From Streptomyces sp. NBC_01465 (GTDB lineage Bacteria > Actinomycetota > Actinomycetes > Streptomycetales > Streptomycetaceae), in the NCBI RefSeq assembly GCF_036227325.1, contig NZ_CP109467.1:7254001-7318000 (forward strand): 64,000 nucleotides of DNA, written 5' to 3'. A program made the translations under genes and the position numbers. Of this stretch, positions 25,598 through 33,594 are shown in pieces. Below the pieces are notes generated by a model. That model made no database searches and was not told the origin of the DNA. It saw only the letters and a program-made list of their open reading frames with translations. Positions within the stretch are counted from its first letter, which is position 1, and each line of letters starts with the position of its first letter.

Positions 25598-26484
25598 CGA
25601 CGTTCCTCGAACTCCTCATCAACGGCGTCTCCGTCGGATCGGTCTACGCACTGATCGCGCTCGGCTTCGTCGTGATCTTCAAAGCGACGGAGGTCGTCAA
25701 CTTCGCGCATGCCTCGCTGCTCCTGGCGGGCGGCTACATCACCGCACGCCTCCACGACGACCTCGGCTTCTGGCCGGCGCTCGCCGTCGGCATCGCAGGG
25801 GCAGCGGTGGTCGGCGCGGCCGTGGAATTCCTCGTCATGCGCCGCTACCGGGGCAGCGACCACAGCGTCCTCGCCATCGTGACGATCGGCGTCGACATTC
25901 TGCTCACCACCGAACTGACCCGCCGTATCGGCACGGAAGTGCTGACCATGGGCGACCCCTGGGGCGACCGGGTCGTGACCCTCGGCTCGGTGTCGGTGGC
26001 CCAGACGCGCATCGCGGCCTTCTGCGCGGCCGCCGTGCTGATCGGCGCCTTCCTGCTGGCGTTCCGCTACACCTCCTGGGGCGTCGCGATGCGCGCCGCG
26101 GCGGAGAACCCGCAGACCGCGGCCCTCATGGGGGTCCGCCTCGGCCGGGTCTCGCTGACGGCCTGGGCGGTGGCGGGCGCACTGGCCGCGGTCGCGGCCC
26201 TCTTCCTCACGGTCTTCCCGACACCGGGCCTGGAGAGGGCCACGTCCCTCTCCGCCCTCAAGGCGTTCCCCGCGGCGATCCTCGGGGGCCTCGACTCCAC
26301 GACGGGCGCGCTGGTCGGCGGCCTGGTCGTCGGCGTCACCGAATCCCTGGCAACGGGCTACCAGAGCGACCTGACCTTCCTGGGCCGGGGCATCGGCGAC
26401 CTCGCCCCGTACCTGGTGATGGTCGCGGTCCTGCTCCTGCGCCCCGCAGGCCTCTTCGGCACGAAGGAGCCGGCCCGTGTCTGA
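25594..26484 (+). CDS. Branched-chain amino-acid-type ABC permease, LivH type
   Basis: 296 residues, about 8 membrane segments. LivH features: NGVSVGSVYALIALGFVVIFKATEVVNFAHASLLLAGGY at the N-terminus, the cytoplasmic coupling region MRAAAENPQTAALMGV near residue 170, and AILGGLDSTTGALVGGLVVGV toward the end. ATGA overlap with LivG. The 3' end overlaps the LivM-type gene by 8 bases, with the latter's AAGGAG ribosome site inside this gene. Confidence 0.95.
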   Translation: MTTFLELLINGVSVGSVYALIALGFVVIFKATEVVNFAHASLLLAGGYITARLHDDLGFWPALAVGIAGAAVVGAAVEFLVMRRYRGSDHSVLAIVTIGVDILLTTELTRRIGTEVLTMGDPWGDRVVTLGSVSVAQTRIAAFCAAAVLIGAFLLAFRYTSWGVAMRAAAENPQTAALMGVRLGRVSLTAWAVAGALAAVAALFLTVFPTPGLERATSLSALKAFPAAILGGLDSTTGALVGGLVVGVTESLATGYQSDLTFLGRGIGDLAPYLVMVAVLLLRPAGLFGTKEPARV

Positions 26485-27889
26485 CACCTCCTCCAGCACC
26501 CCGGACCCGTCCCGCACAGGCAGCCCCGGCCGGGCCCCGGGTCCGGACACCGCCCATGGCGATGGCGCGACCGGCTCCCGCGCCGTGCCGGGCAACTCCG
26601 CGCGGGCCCGCGCGGACGGATCGGACACGGGTCCCGAGGCGCCGCGGATCCCGGATCCCGCCCGGTCCCGGGCCGGCGGCCGGTTGCCGCGTCCGCGCGG
26701 CACTCGGCGCGCGGACCACGGCCCGGACAGCGGCGCCGGGGCGGAGCCGGGCCATTCGACGGGGGCCGGCGGGGGCCGGGGTCCGGGGGGCGGCGCCGGG
26801 CCACGCACCGGCACGGCGGCCCGCGGCCCCCTGCCCACGCTGCGCAGCCCCCGGACGTACGCCTGGATCGTCGGCGGGGTCCTCATGCTCGCGCTGCCCT
26901 TCTACCTCGACCGGTTCTGGCTCCAGGCAGGCGTCTTCGCCATGGCCGCCGCCATCGGCGCCATCGGCATCAACCTGCTCACCGGCGCCACCGGGCAGCT
27001 CTCCATGGGGCATGCCTTCTTCCTCGCCGTCGGCGCCTACGGCTACTGCTACTTCGCCGGCGACTCCACCGTCGAGAGCGGTCACCGGGTCTCCGGACTC
27101 GGGCTGCCCAGCTGGCTCGCCGTCATCCTCGCCGTGCTGCTCGCAGGCGTCGCCGGCGGGATCTTCAGCCCCATCGCCGGGCGGCTGCGCGGTGCGTACC
27201 TAGGCATCGCCACCCTCGCGCTGATCTTCATCGGCCAGCATCTGCTCTTCAACGCCCGCGGCCTCACCGGCGGCTTCAACGGACGTGCCGTCCCCCCGCT
27301 CTCCCTCTTCGGCTTCACCTTCGACGACCGCGAGACCGTCATCGCCGCCGTCCCCTTCCAGTCCTCCGAGAAGCTCTGGTACGCGGCCCTGATCGCCCTC
27401 CTCGCAGGCGCCCTCTTCGCCCGCGGCGTCCTGCGCGGCCGCCCGGGACGGGCCATGAACGCCATCCGTGACCACCGCATCGCGGCCGGAGTCATGGGCG
27501 TGCCCGTGGCCCGCTACCGGGCCGCCGTCTTCGTCCTGTCCTCGATGTACGCGGGTCTCGCCGGCGTCCTGCTCGCCCTGATCTTCCAGCGGACCGTGCC
27601 GGAGTACTTCGGCATGACCCTCTCCCTGGAGTACCTCGCCATGATCGTCATCGGCGGTCTCGGCACGGTCAGAGGAGCCGTCCTCGGCGCCGCCTTCGTG
27701 TCTCTCCTGCCGCAGCTCCTCACCCGCTACAGCGACTCCCTCCCGCTGGTCTCCACGCCCGGCATCGGCGACGGGCTCGCTCCGGGCGAGGCTGCCCGCT
27801 ATCTGTACGGCGCCGCGATTGTCGCGGTGGTGCTGTTCCTGCCGGGAGGCCTCACCCGTCTCACCATGACCAGGGAGAAGAAATCATGA
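26477..27889 (+). CDS. LivM-type ABC permease with a ~127-residue disordered N-terminal extension
   Basis: 470 residues. From about residue 128 it is a normal LivM permease: first helix TYAWIVGGVLMLALPFYL, then GINLLTGATGQLSMGHAFFLAVGAYGY, the AIRDHRIAAGVMGVPV coupling loop and VIGGLGTVRGAVLGAAFVSLLPQLL. Residues 1-127 are almost entirely Ser, Gly, Pro, Ala, Arg, Asp and Thr, with no hydrophobic stretch, and are predicted disordered and cytoplasmic. The GTG start at 26477 has AAGGAG 7 bases upstream, so the extension appears to be genuinely translated. Confidence 0.93.
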   Translation: MSDTSSSTPDPSRTGSPGRAPGPDTAHGDGATGSRAVPGNSARARADGSDTGPEAPRIPDPARSRAGGRLPRPRGTRRADHGPDSGAGAEPGHSTGAGGGRGPGGGAGPRTGTAARGPLPTLRSPRTYAWIVGGVLMLALPFYLDRFWLQAGVFAMAAAIGAIGINLLTGATGQLSMGHAFFLAVGAYGYCYFAGDSTVESGHRVSGLGLPSWLAVILAVLLAGVAGGIFSPIAGRLRGAYLGIATLALIFIGQHLLFNARGLTGGFNGRAVPPLSLFGFTFDDRETVIAAVPFQSSEKLWYAALIALLAGALFARGVLRGRPGRAMNAIRDHRIAAGVMGVPVARYRAAVFVLSSMYAGLAGVLLALIFQRTVPEYFGMTLSLEYLAMIVIGGLGTVRGAVLGAAFVSLLPQLLTRYSDSLPLVSTPGIGDGLAPGEAARYLYGAAIVAVVLFLPGGLTRLTMTREKKS

Positions 27890-29151
27890 ATCCAAGGCCG
27901 AGGATCTGCGCGGCGATAGTGGCCGCGCTCGCCCTCACCATCGGTGCGGCCGGATGCAGCAGCAAGGCCACCAAGGACGACAGCCCGGACAAGAGCTCCG
28001 GGGGAGTGAAGACCGGCAACGGGGTGACCGCCACCTCGATCCCCCTCGGCGTACTGACCGACCTCACCGGCGTCTACGCCTCGCTCGGCAAGAGCGTCAC
28101 CCAGGCCCAGCAGCTCTGGGTGAAGCAGACCAACGACGCGGGCGGCATCTGCAACCGCAAGATCGAACTCACCGTCCGTGACCACAGCTACGACCCGCAG
28201 AAGGCGGTCGCCGCGTACACCGAGCTGGAGCCGAAGGTGCTGGGCTTCGTCCAGTTCATCGGCTCCCCGTTCGTCGCCGCCGTCAAGCAGCGCATCGACA
28301 CCCAGGACAAGGGCCTCGTGCTGCCGCAGGCCTGGTCGGCGTCGCTGCTCGGCAGCCCGTACATCCGGGTCCTCGGGGCGACGTACGACATCGAGACGAT
28401 CAACGCGGTCGACTATCTGCTCACCCAGAAGCTGATCGCCAAGGGCGACAAGATCGGCCATGTCTACTTCGAGGGCGACTACGGCGAGAACGCCCTGGCC
28501 GGGTCCAAGTACGCGGCACAGCAAGCAGGCCTCACGGTCGTCGAGCAGAAGATCAAACCCACCGACAACGACATGTCCGCCCAGGTCGCCGCCCTCAAGC
28601 AGGCGGGCGTCAAGGCCATCGTCCTCAGCGCGGGCCCGCGTCAGGCGGCCTCGCTGGTCGGGGTCGCGGCGGCGGTGAAGTTCAACATCCCGATCATCGG
28701 CAACAACTCCGCCTTCGCCCCGCAGCTGCTGAAGACCGCGGCGGGCCCGGCCCTGGCCAAGATGTACCTCGTCGCGGCCTCCACGCTCCCCATCGGCTCC
28801 ACGGAACCGGGCCCCACGAAGCTCGCCAAGGAGTACTCGGCCGCGTACCCCAAGGACGGTCTGGACAACGGTGTGGTCGCCGGCTGGTCGGCCGCGACCG
28901 TCTACGGAGAGGCGCTGAAGAAGGCCTGCACCGACAAGAACCTCACCCGCGAAGGCGTCGACAAGGCCCTGCTCACCATCAAGGGCTTCGACAACGGCTT
29001 CGGCATCACGCACGACCTCTCGGACCCCAAGGCCCCGTCGACCCGGGAGTCCGTGATCATGAAGCCCGACCTGACGGTCCCCGGCGGCCTGAAGGTCGTC
29101 CAGGAGGCCGCGGTCGCCAAGGCGGCCGAGTCCTACACTCCCGGTTCCTGA
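27886..29151 (+). CDS. Substrate-binding lipoprotein of the Liv-type ABC transporter
   Basis: 421 residues. Lipoprotein signal with Cys24 (LALTIGAAGC), then a Ser/Lys/Asp-rich linker and a two-lobed periplasmic-binding fold of the Peripla_BP_6 (LivK/AmiC) type: IPLGVLTDLTGVYASLGKSV and WVKQTNDAGGI are the conserved first-lobe pieces. Anchored outside the membrane, it captures the ligand for the permeases. Ligand unknown; relatives bind branched-chain amino acids, amides or urea. ATGA overlap with LivM; the operon ends at the terminator that follows. Confidence 0.94.
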   Translation: MNPRPRICAAIVAALALTIGAAGCSSKATKDDSPDKSSGGVKTGNGVTATSIPLGVLTDLTGVYASLGKSVTQAQQLWVKQTNDAGGICNRKIELTVRDHSYDPQKAVAAYTELEPKVLGFVQFIGSPFVAAVKQRIDTQDKGLVLPQAWSASLLGSPYIRVLGATYDIETINAVDYLLTQKLIAKGDKIGHVYFEGDYGENALAGSKYAAQQAGLTVVEQKIKPTDNDMSAQVAALKQAGVKAIVLSAGPRQAASLVGVAAAVKFNIPIIGNNSAFAPQLLKTAAGPALAKMYLVAASTLPIGSTEPGPTKLAKEYSAAYPKDGLDNGVVAGWSAATVYGEALKKACTDKNLTREGVDKALLTIKGFDNGFGITHDLSDPKAPSTRESVIMKPDLTVPGGLKVVQEAAVAKAAESYTPGS

Positions 29152-29168
29152 CCGCTCGGAGCACGGAG

Positions 29169-29205
29169 AAGGGCCCCGGGTGCGACATCCGCACCCGGGG
29201 CCCTT
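29169..29205 (+). terminator. Rho-independent terminator of the Liv-type operon
   Basis: A perfect 16-base-pair stem (29169-29184 with 29190-29205) closes an ACATC loop and is followed by a pyrimidine-rich tail (CCTCTGTCTT). It lies 17 bases after the binding-protein stop and before the convergent pssA stop at 29233, and may serve both. Confidence 0.88.
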
Positions 29206-29232
29206 CCTCTGTCTTCTACGGCCGCTACGGCC

Positions 29233-30087
29233 CTACGGCAGCTCCGCCGTCCGCGCCTCGCGCCGGTTCCCGCGGAAGGTGTTCACCCGCCGCGCCGTGG
29301 CGAAGAGCGGGATCACCGCGCCCAGCACGACCTGGAGCGCACAGCCGGTCTGCAGGAGCAGCGTGCCGCCCGGGGCGTCGAACGCCCAGGCCGCCAGCAG
29401 CCCCATCGCACCCACGATCCAGCTGAGCATCGCCACCGCGAGGATGCCCCGCGGCTTCGGGTACTCGACCCGGCTCACCATCAGCCAGGCGACACCCAGC
29501 ACGGCGAGCAGCGTCGGCACGAAGGGAAGCTCCAGCAGCACGATGGAGACCACCGTGAGCGCCCCGAAGGGGCTCGGCATGCCCTGGAACATGCCGTCCT
29601 TCATCGTCACGCACGAGAAGCGCGCGAGTCTGAGGACGACCGCAAGGAGCACGACCACCGCCGCGACCGCCGCGACCCGCTGGTGGGCGTCGTCCGCGAC
29701 CATTCCGTACACGAGGACGAAATAGGCCGGGGCGAGCCCGAAGCTGATCAGGTCGGAGAGGTTGTCCAGCTCCGCGCCCATCGGCGAGGACCGCAGCTTG
29801 CGGGCCACGAGTCCGTCGCAGAGGTCGAAGATCGCGGCCATCAGCATCAGGATCACGGCGGTCGCGGCGGAGTGCCGCGCCATGCCGGATTCCGAGCTGC
29901 CCTGCAGATGCGGGATGAGGATCCCGGTGGTGGTGAAGTACACCGCCATGAATCCGCACGTGGCGTTGCCGAGCGTGAGGGTGTCCGCTATCGACAACCG
30001 CATGGAGAGCGGCATGTCCTCGGCGTCGTCCTCGAGCTCGGACTCCGGAACCCAGCCGGCCTGAGTGTCAGGATCAATCACGGTCAA
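29233..30087 (-). CDS. pssA: CDP-diacylglycerol--serine O-phosphatidyltransferase
   Basis: 284 residues. Makes phosphatidylserine from CDP-diacylglycerol and serine. The CDP-alcohol phosphotransferase motif is complete: Asp91-Gly92, Ala95-Arg96, Gly104, Asp108 and Asp112. About 8 membrane segments; the acidic N-terminus (ESELEDDAED) is cytoplasmic. The start is a TTG at 30087 or the in-frame GTG at 30081; both overlap the end of psd by under 15 bases, so the two enzymes are coupled and act in sequence. Confidence 0.93.
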   Translation of the reverse strand: MTVIDPDTQAGWVPESELEDDAEDMPLSMRLSIADTLTLGNATCGFMAVYFTTTGILIPHLQGSSESGMARHSAATAVILMLMAAIFDLCDGLVARKLRSSPMGAELDNLSDLISFGLAPAYFVLVYGMVADDAHQRVAAVAAVVVLLAVVLRLARFSCVTMKDGMFQGMPSPFGALTVVSIVLLELPFVPTLLAVLGVAWLMVSRVEYPKPRGILAVAMLSWIVGAMGLLAAWAFDAPGGTLLLQTGCALQVVLGAVIPLFATARRVNTFRGNRREARTAELP

Positions 30088-30730
30088 TGCGAGTCACCCC
30101 CGCGGTGGTGGCCTGGCCGACCTCGACCGCGACCTCGACACCCTCCGGCAGGTAGATGTCGACCCGGGAGCCGAAGCGGATCAGGCCGATCCGCTCGCCC
30201 TGCTCGACCTTGGTGCCCTGCGGGATGTAGGGGACGATGCGCCGTGCGACCGCACCGGCGATCTGGATCATCTCGATGTCACCGAGCTCGGTGTCGAAGT
30301 GCCAGACGACGCGCTCGTTGTTCTCGCTCTCCTTGTTGAACGCCGGTACGAAACCGCCGGGGACGTGCTCCACGGACGTCACCGTGCCCGCCAGGGGCGC
30401 GCGGTTGACGTGGACGTTCAGCGGGCTCATGAAGATCGCGACGCGGGTACGTCCGTCCTTCCACGGCATGATGCTCTGCACCACGCCGTCGGCCGGCGAG
30501 ATCACCCGGCCCTGGGTGATCTCGCGCTCGGGGTCGCGGAAGAACCAGAGCATGCCCGCCGCGAGCGCGGTGGTGGGCACGGCGACGGCGGCCCAGCGAC
30601 CGGACTTGCGGGCCCGGGTCAGGCTGAGCGCCGCAGTGGCGACGGTCGGCAGAAGCCACGGCGATGCTCCGCGAGCAAGGCGGCCCTTGAGGACGCCGTC
30701 GCGTGGTGCAGAGGTTTGGCTGTGGGGCAT
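30074..30730 (-). CDS. psd: Phosphatidylserine decarboxylase, short archaeal-type
   Basis: 218 residues. Converts phosphatidylserine to phosphatidylethanolamine using a pyruvoyl group made by self-cleavage. The processing site is IRFGSRVDIY (cleavage between Gly187 and Ser188) instead of the LGST of E. coli, typical of the short soluble-type family found in actinobacteria. ISPADG (Asp81) and LNVHVNR (His107) supply the catalytic charge relay. Two adjacent hydrophobic helices near residues 25-65 anchor it. Start at the ATG at 30730; an upstream extension to 30811 is unsupported. Confidence 0.93.
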   Translation of the reverse strand: MPHSQTSAPRDGVLKGRLARGASPWLLPTVATAALSLTRARKSGRWAAVAVPTTALAAGMLWFFRDPEREITQGRVISPADGVVQSIMPWKDGRTRVAIFMSPLNVHVNRAPLAGTVTSVEHVPGGFVPAFNKESENNERVVWHFDTELGDIEMIQIAGAVARRIVPYIPQGTKVEQGERIGLIRFGSRVDIYLPEGVEVAVEVGQATTAGVTRIDRD

Positions 30731-30790
30731 GGATGACCTTCGTAGCGGATGATGCCGCGCTGCAACGGGGGACGGCGGCTTTCGGGCGAT

Positions 30791-30819
30791 GTTATCGGTT
30801 GCGGGCCACAACTGGGCAA
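30791..30819 (-). promoter_or_regulatory. Candidate psd-pssA promoter
   Basis: Read on the minus strand: TTGCCC, 17-base spacer, GATAAC, about 60 bases before the psd start. It lies in the 169-base gap after the ethylmalonyl-CoA operon, suggesting the phospholipid genes have their own promoter. No other clear feature in this gap. Confidence 0.35.
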
Positions 30820-30899
30820 GCCAGGAAGCCCATTCGGCGGCCGGAAGACGATGACTGGGTGTGATCTTCTTCGCGCATAAATCGCCTCAAACCCGACAA

Positions 30900-32105
30900 T
30901 TAGCCCTGGAATCGGTACTCTTCGAGGAGTCGCCGCCCAATGATCATTTTCTGGATCTCGGCGGTACCTTCACCGATGAGCAGCATCGGGGCCTCCCGGT
31001 AGAGGCGCTCGATCTCGTACTCCTTGGAGAACCCGTAGCCGCCATGGATACGGAAGGCGTCCTCCACGACTTCCTTGCAGTACTCGGAGGCGAGGTACTT
31101 CGCCATCCCTGCTTCGAGGTCGTTTCGTTCCCCGGAGTCCTTTTTGCGTGCTGCATTGACCATCATCGCATGAGCGGCTTCCACCTTGGTAGCCATCTCG
31201 GCCAGTTTGAACTGGATTGCCTGGTGCTGGGCGATCGGCTTTCCGAAAGTGTGCCGTTGCTGTGCGTAACTGACGCCCAACTCGAAGGCACGCTGTGCGA
31301 CTCCGCAGCCACGCGCTGCGACGTTGACGCGGCCGACCTCGACGCCGTCCATCATTTGGTAGAAGCCGCGGCCCGTAACGCCACCAAGTACGCGATTGGC
31401 CGGAATTCGCAGCCCGTCCATGATCAGCTCGGTGGTGTCGACCCCCTTGTAACCCATCTTGTCGATCTTCCCGGGGATGGTCAGTCCGGGACGGACCTCA
31501 CCGAAGCCGGACTCCTTCTCGACGAGGAAGGTCGTCATCGACTTGTGGGGCGCCGTGCCCTCGGGGTGTCCTTCGTCACTTCGGCACAGAACGGCCACCA
31601 AAGTCGAGGTTCCGCCGTTCGTCAGCCACATTTTCTGGCCATTGAGGACGTACTCGTCCCCGTCCTTGACTCCCTTCGACGTGATGGCCGACACGTCGGA
31701 TCCGAGCCCCGGCTCGGACATCGAGAACGCCCCGCGCACCTCGCCGGCCGCCATCCGCGGAAGGAAGGTGTCCTTCTGCTCCTGGGTGCCGTGCTGCTTG
31801 AGCATGTACGCCACGATGAAGTGGGTGTTGATGATGCCCGAGACGCTCATCCAGCCGCGGGCGATCTCCTCCACGCACAGCGCGTACGTGAGCAGGGACT
31901 CGCCCAGGCCCCCGTACTCCTCGGGGATCATCAGCCCGAACAGGCCGAGTTCCTTCAGCCCCTCGACGATCTGCGTCGGGTACTCGTCGCGGTGCTCCAA
32001 CTCGGTGGCGACAGGGAGGATCTCCTTGTCGACGAAATCACGGACCGTGGCCAGGATTTCCTGCTGGATGTCGGTCAGACCCGCGGTCTGGGCGAGACGC
32101 GCCAT
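30900..32105 (-). CDS. Acyl-CoA dehydrogenase, probable methylsuccinyl-CoA dehydrogenase
   Basis: 401 residues, a complete acyl-CoA dehydrogenase: FAD-binding MSEPGLGSD and WLTNGG in the middle domain, then RHTFGKPIAQHQAIQFKLAEM and IHGGYGFSKEYEIERLYREA in the C-terminal helical domain. Being the last gene of the ccr-meaA-lyase-hydratase operon, it most likely oxidises (2S)-methylsuccinyl-CoA to mesaconyl-CoA; this assignment is from context. GGAGAAG precedes the ATG. The 3' two-thirds (about 30900-31660) has visibly lower GC and less biased codons than the 5' third and its neighbours. Confidence 0.92.
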   Translation of the reverse strand: MARLAQTAGLTDIQQEILATVRDFVDKEILPVATELEHRDEYPTQIVEGLKELGLFGLMIPEEYGGLGESLLTYALCVEEIARGWMSVSGIINTHFIVAYMLKQHGTQEQKDTFLPRMAAGEVRGAFSMSEPGLGSDVSAITSKGVKDGDEYVLNGQKMWLTNGGTSTLVAVLCRSDEGHPEGTAPHKSMTTFLVEKESGFGEVRPGLTIPGKIDKMGYKGVDTTELIMDGLRIPANRVLGGVTGRGFYQMMDGVEVGRVNVAARGCGVAQRAFELGVSYAQQRHTFGKPIAQHQAIQFKLAEMATKVEAAHAMMVNAARKKDSGERNDLEAGMAKYLASEYCKEVVEDAFRIHGGYGFSKEYEIERLYREAPMLLIGEGTAEIQKMIIGRRLLEEYRFQG

Positions 32106-32107
32106 GG

Positions 32108-32623
32108 CTACTTCTTCTCCTGGGTCTTGGGCTCCGGGCGGCCCGGCTGCTCGCCGCCCCGCTCCTTGATGTACGTCTCGGTCGGCACCATCACCTTGCG
32201 CCGGAACACGCAGACGACGGTGCCGTCCTGCTTGTAGCCCTGGGTCTCCACGTAGACGATCCCGCGGTCGGACTTGGACTTCGACGGGGTCTTGTCGAGG
32301 ACCTTCGTCTCGCCGTAGATCGTGTCGCCGTGGAAGGTCGGCGCGATGTGCTTCAGCGACTCGACCTCCAGGTTGGCGATCGCCTTGCCGGAGACGTCGG
32401 GCACGGACATGCCCAGGAGGAGCGAGTAGACGTAGTTCCCGACGACGACGTTTTTTCCGAAATCTGTCGTCTTCTCCGCATAGTTGGTGTCCATGTGGAG
32501 CGGGTGGTGGTTCATGGTGAGAAGACAGAAGAGGTGGTCGTCGTACTCGGTGACCGTCTTTCCCGGCCAGTGCTTGTAGACGTCCCCGACGGTGAACTCT
32601 TCGTAGGTGCGGCCGAACTGCAT
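32108..32623 (-). CDS. MaoC-like hydratase, probable mesaconyl-CoA hydratase
   Basis: 171 residues, a single hot-dog fold of the MaoC type. The hydratase motif region (DDHLFCLLTMNHHPLHMDTNYAEKT) contains the Asp/His pair expected for the active site, followed by GNYVYSLLLGMSV. In the ethylmalonyl-CoA pathway this enzyme hydrates mesaconyl-CoA to beta-methylmalyl-CoA, the substrate of the lyase encoded just upstream. Start at the ATG at 32623, 5 bases after the lyase stop; the longer open frame is shadow. Confidence 0.92.
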   Translation of the reverse strand: MQFGRTYEEFTVGDVYKHWPGKTVTEYDDHLFCLLTMNHHPLHMDTNYAEKTTDFGKNVVVGNYVYSLLLGMSVPDVSGKAIANLEVESLKHIAPTFHGDTIYGETKVLDKTPSKSKSDRGIVYVETQGYKQDGTVVCVFRRKVMVPTETYIKERGGEQPGRPEPKTQEKK

Positions 32624-32628
32624 GGTCC

Positions 32629-33594
32629 TCAGGCCTCCGGGATCTCGAACTTGGAGGTGCGCTGCATGCCCGCGGCGCGGCCCTTGCCGGAGATGACCAG
32701 CGCCATCTTGCGGCTGGCCTCGTCGATCATCTCGTCGCCGAGCATCGCCGAGCCCTTCTTGCCGCCCGCCTCGGAGGTGCAGTAGTCGTACGCGTCCAGG
32801 ATCAGCTCGGCGTGGTCGAAGTCCTCCTGCGAGGGCGAGAAGATCTCGTTCGACGCCTCGACCTGGCCGGGGTGCAGCACCCACTTGCCGTCGAAGCCCA
32901 GCGCGGCGGCGCGCTTCGCGACCTCGCGGTAGCCGTCCACGTTGCGGATCTGGAGGTAGGGGCCGTCGATCGCCTGGAGGTCGTTGGCGCGGGCCGCCAT
33001 GAGGATCTTCATCAGGATGTAGTGGTAGGCGTCCGCACCGTAGCCGGGCGGCTGTTCGCCGACGACGAGGGTCTTCATGTTGATGGACGCCATGAAGTCC
33101 GCCGGGCCGAAGATGATGGTCTCCGTACGCGGGGAGGCCTCCGCGATGGCGTTGACGTTGTTGAGGCCGCGTGCGTTCTCGATCTGCGCCTCGATGCCGA
33201 TCTTCCCGACCTCGAAGCCCATCGTCTTCTCGATCTGGGTGAGCAGGAGGTCGAGCGCGACGACCTGCTGGGCGTCCTGGACCTTCGGCAGCATGATGCA
33301 GTCGAGGTTCTGGCCCGCGCCCTCCACGACGGTCACCACGTCGCGGTACGTCCACTCCGTCGTCCAGTCGTTGACCCGCACCACGCGCGTCTTGCCGGTC
33401 CAGTCGCCCTCGTTGAGGAACTTCACGATGGTGTGACGCGCCTCGGGCTTGGCCAGCGGCGCGCAGGCGTCCTCCAGGTCGAGGAAGACCTGGTCGGCGG
33501 GGAGGCCCTGGGCCTTCTCCAGGAAGCGCGGGTTCGAGCCCGGGACGGCGAGGCAGGAACGGCGCGGACGCAGGCGGTTGACGGGCGTGGTCAT
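32629..33594 (-). CDS. CitE-like CoA ester lyase, probable malyl-/beta-methylmalyl-CoA lyase
   Basis: 321 residues, TIM-barrel lyase of the HpcH/HpaI/CitE family. Motifs: RSCLAVPGSNPRFLEKA at the N-terminus, DLEDAC (metal-binding Glu/Asp), VRVND with the CoA-contacting Arg, PKV, QIENARGL (second metal Glu) and FGPADF. Cleaves beta-methylmalyl-CoA to glyoxylate and propionyl-CoA. Its ATG overlaps the meaA stop (ATGA). Role assigned from the surrounding complete pathway. Confidence 0.93.
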   Translation of the reverse strand: MTTPVNRLRPRRSCLAVPGSNPRFLEKAQGLPADQVFLDLEDACAPLAKPEARHTIVKFLNEGDWTGKTRVVRVNDWTTEWTYRDVVTVVEGAGQNLDCIMLPKVQDAQQVVALDLLLTQIEKTMGFEVGKIGIEAQIENARGLNNVNAIAEASPRTETIIFGPADFMASINMKTLVVGEQPPGYGADAYHYILMKILMAARANDLQAIDGPYLQIRNVDGYREVAKRAAALGFDGKWVLHPGQVEASNEIFSPSQEDFDHAELILDAYDYCTSEAGGKKGSAMLGDEMIDEASRKMALVISGKGRAAGMQRTSKFEIPEA

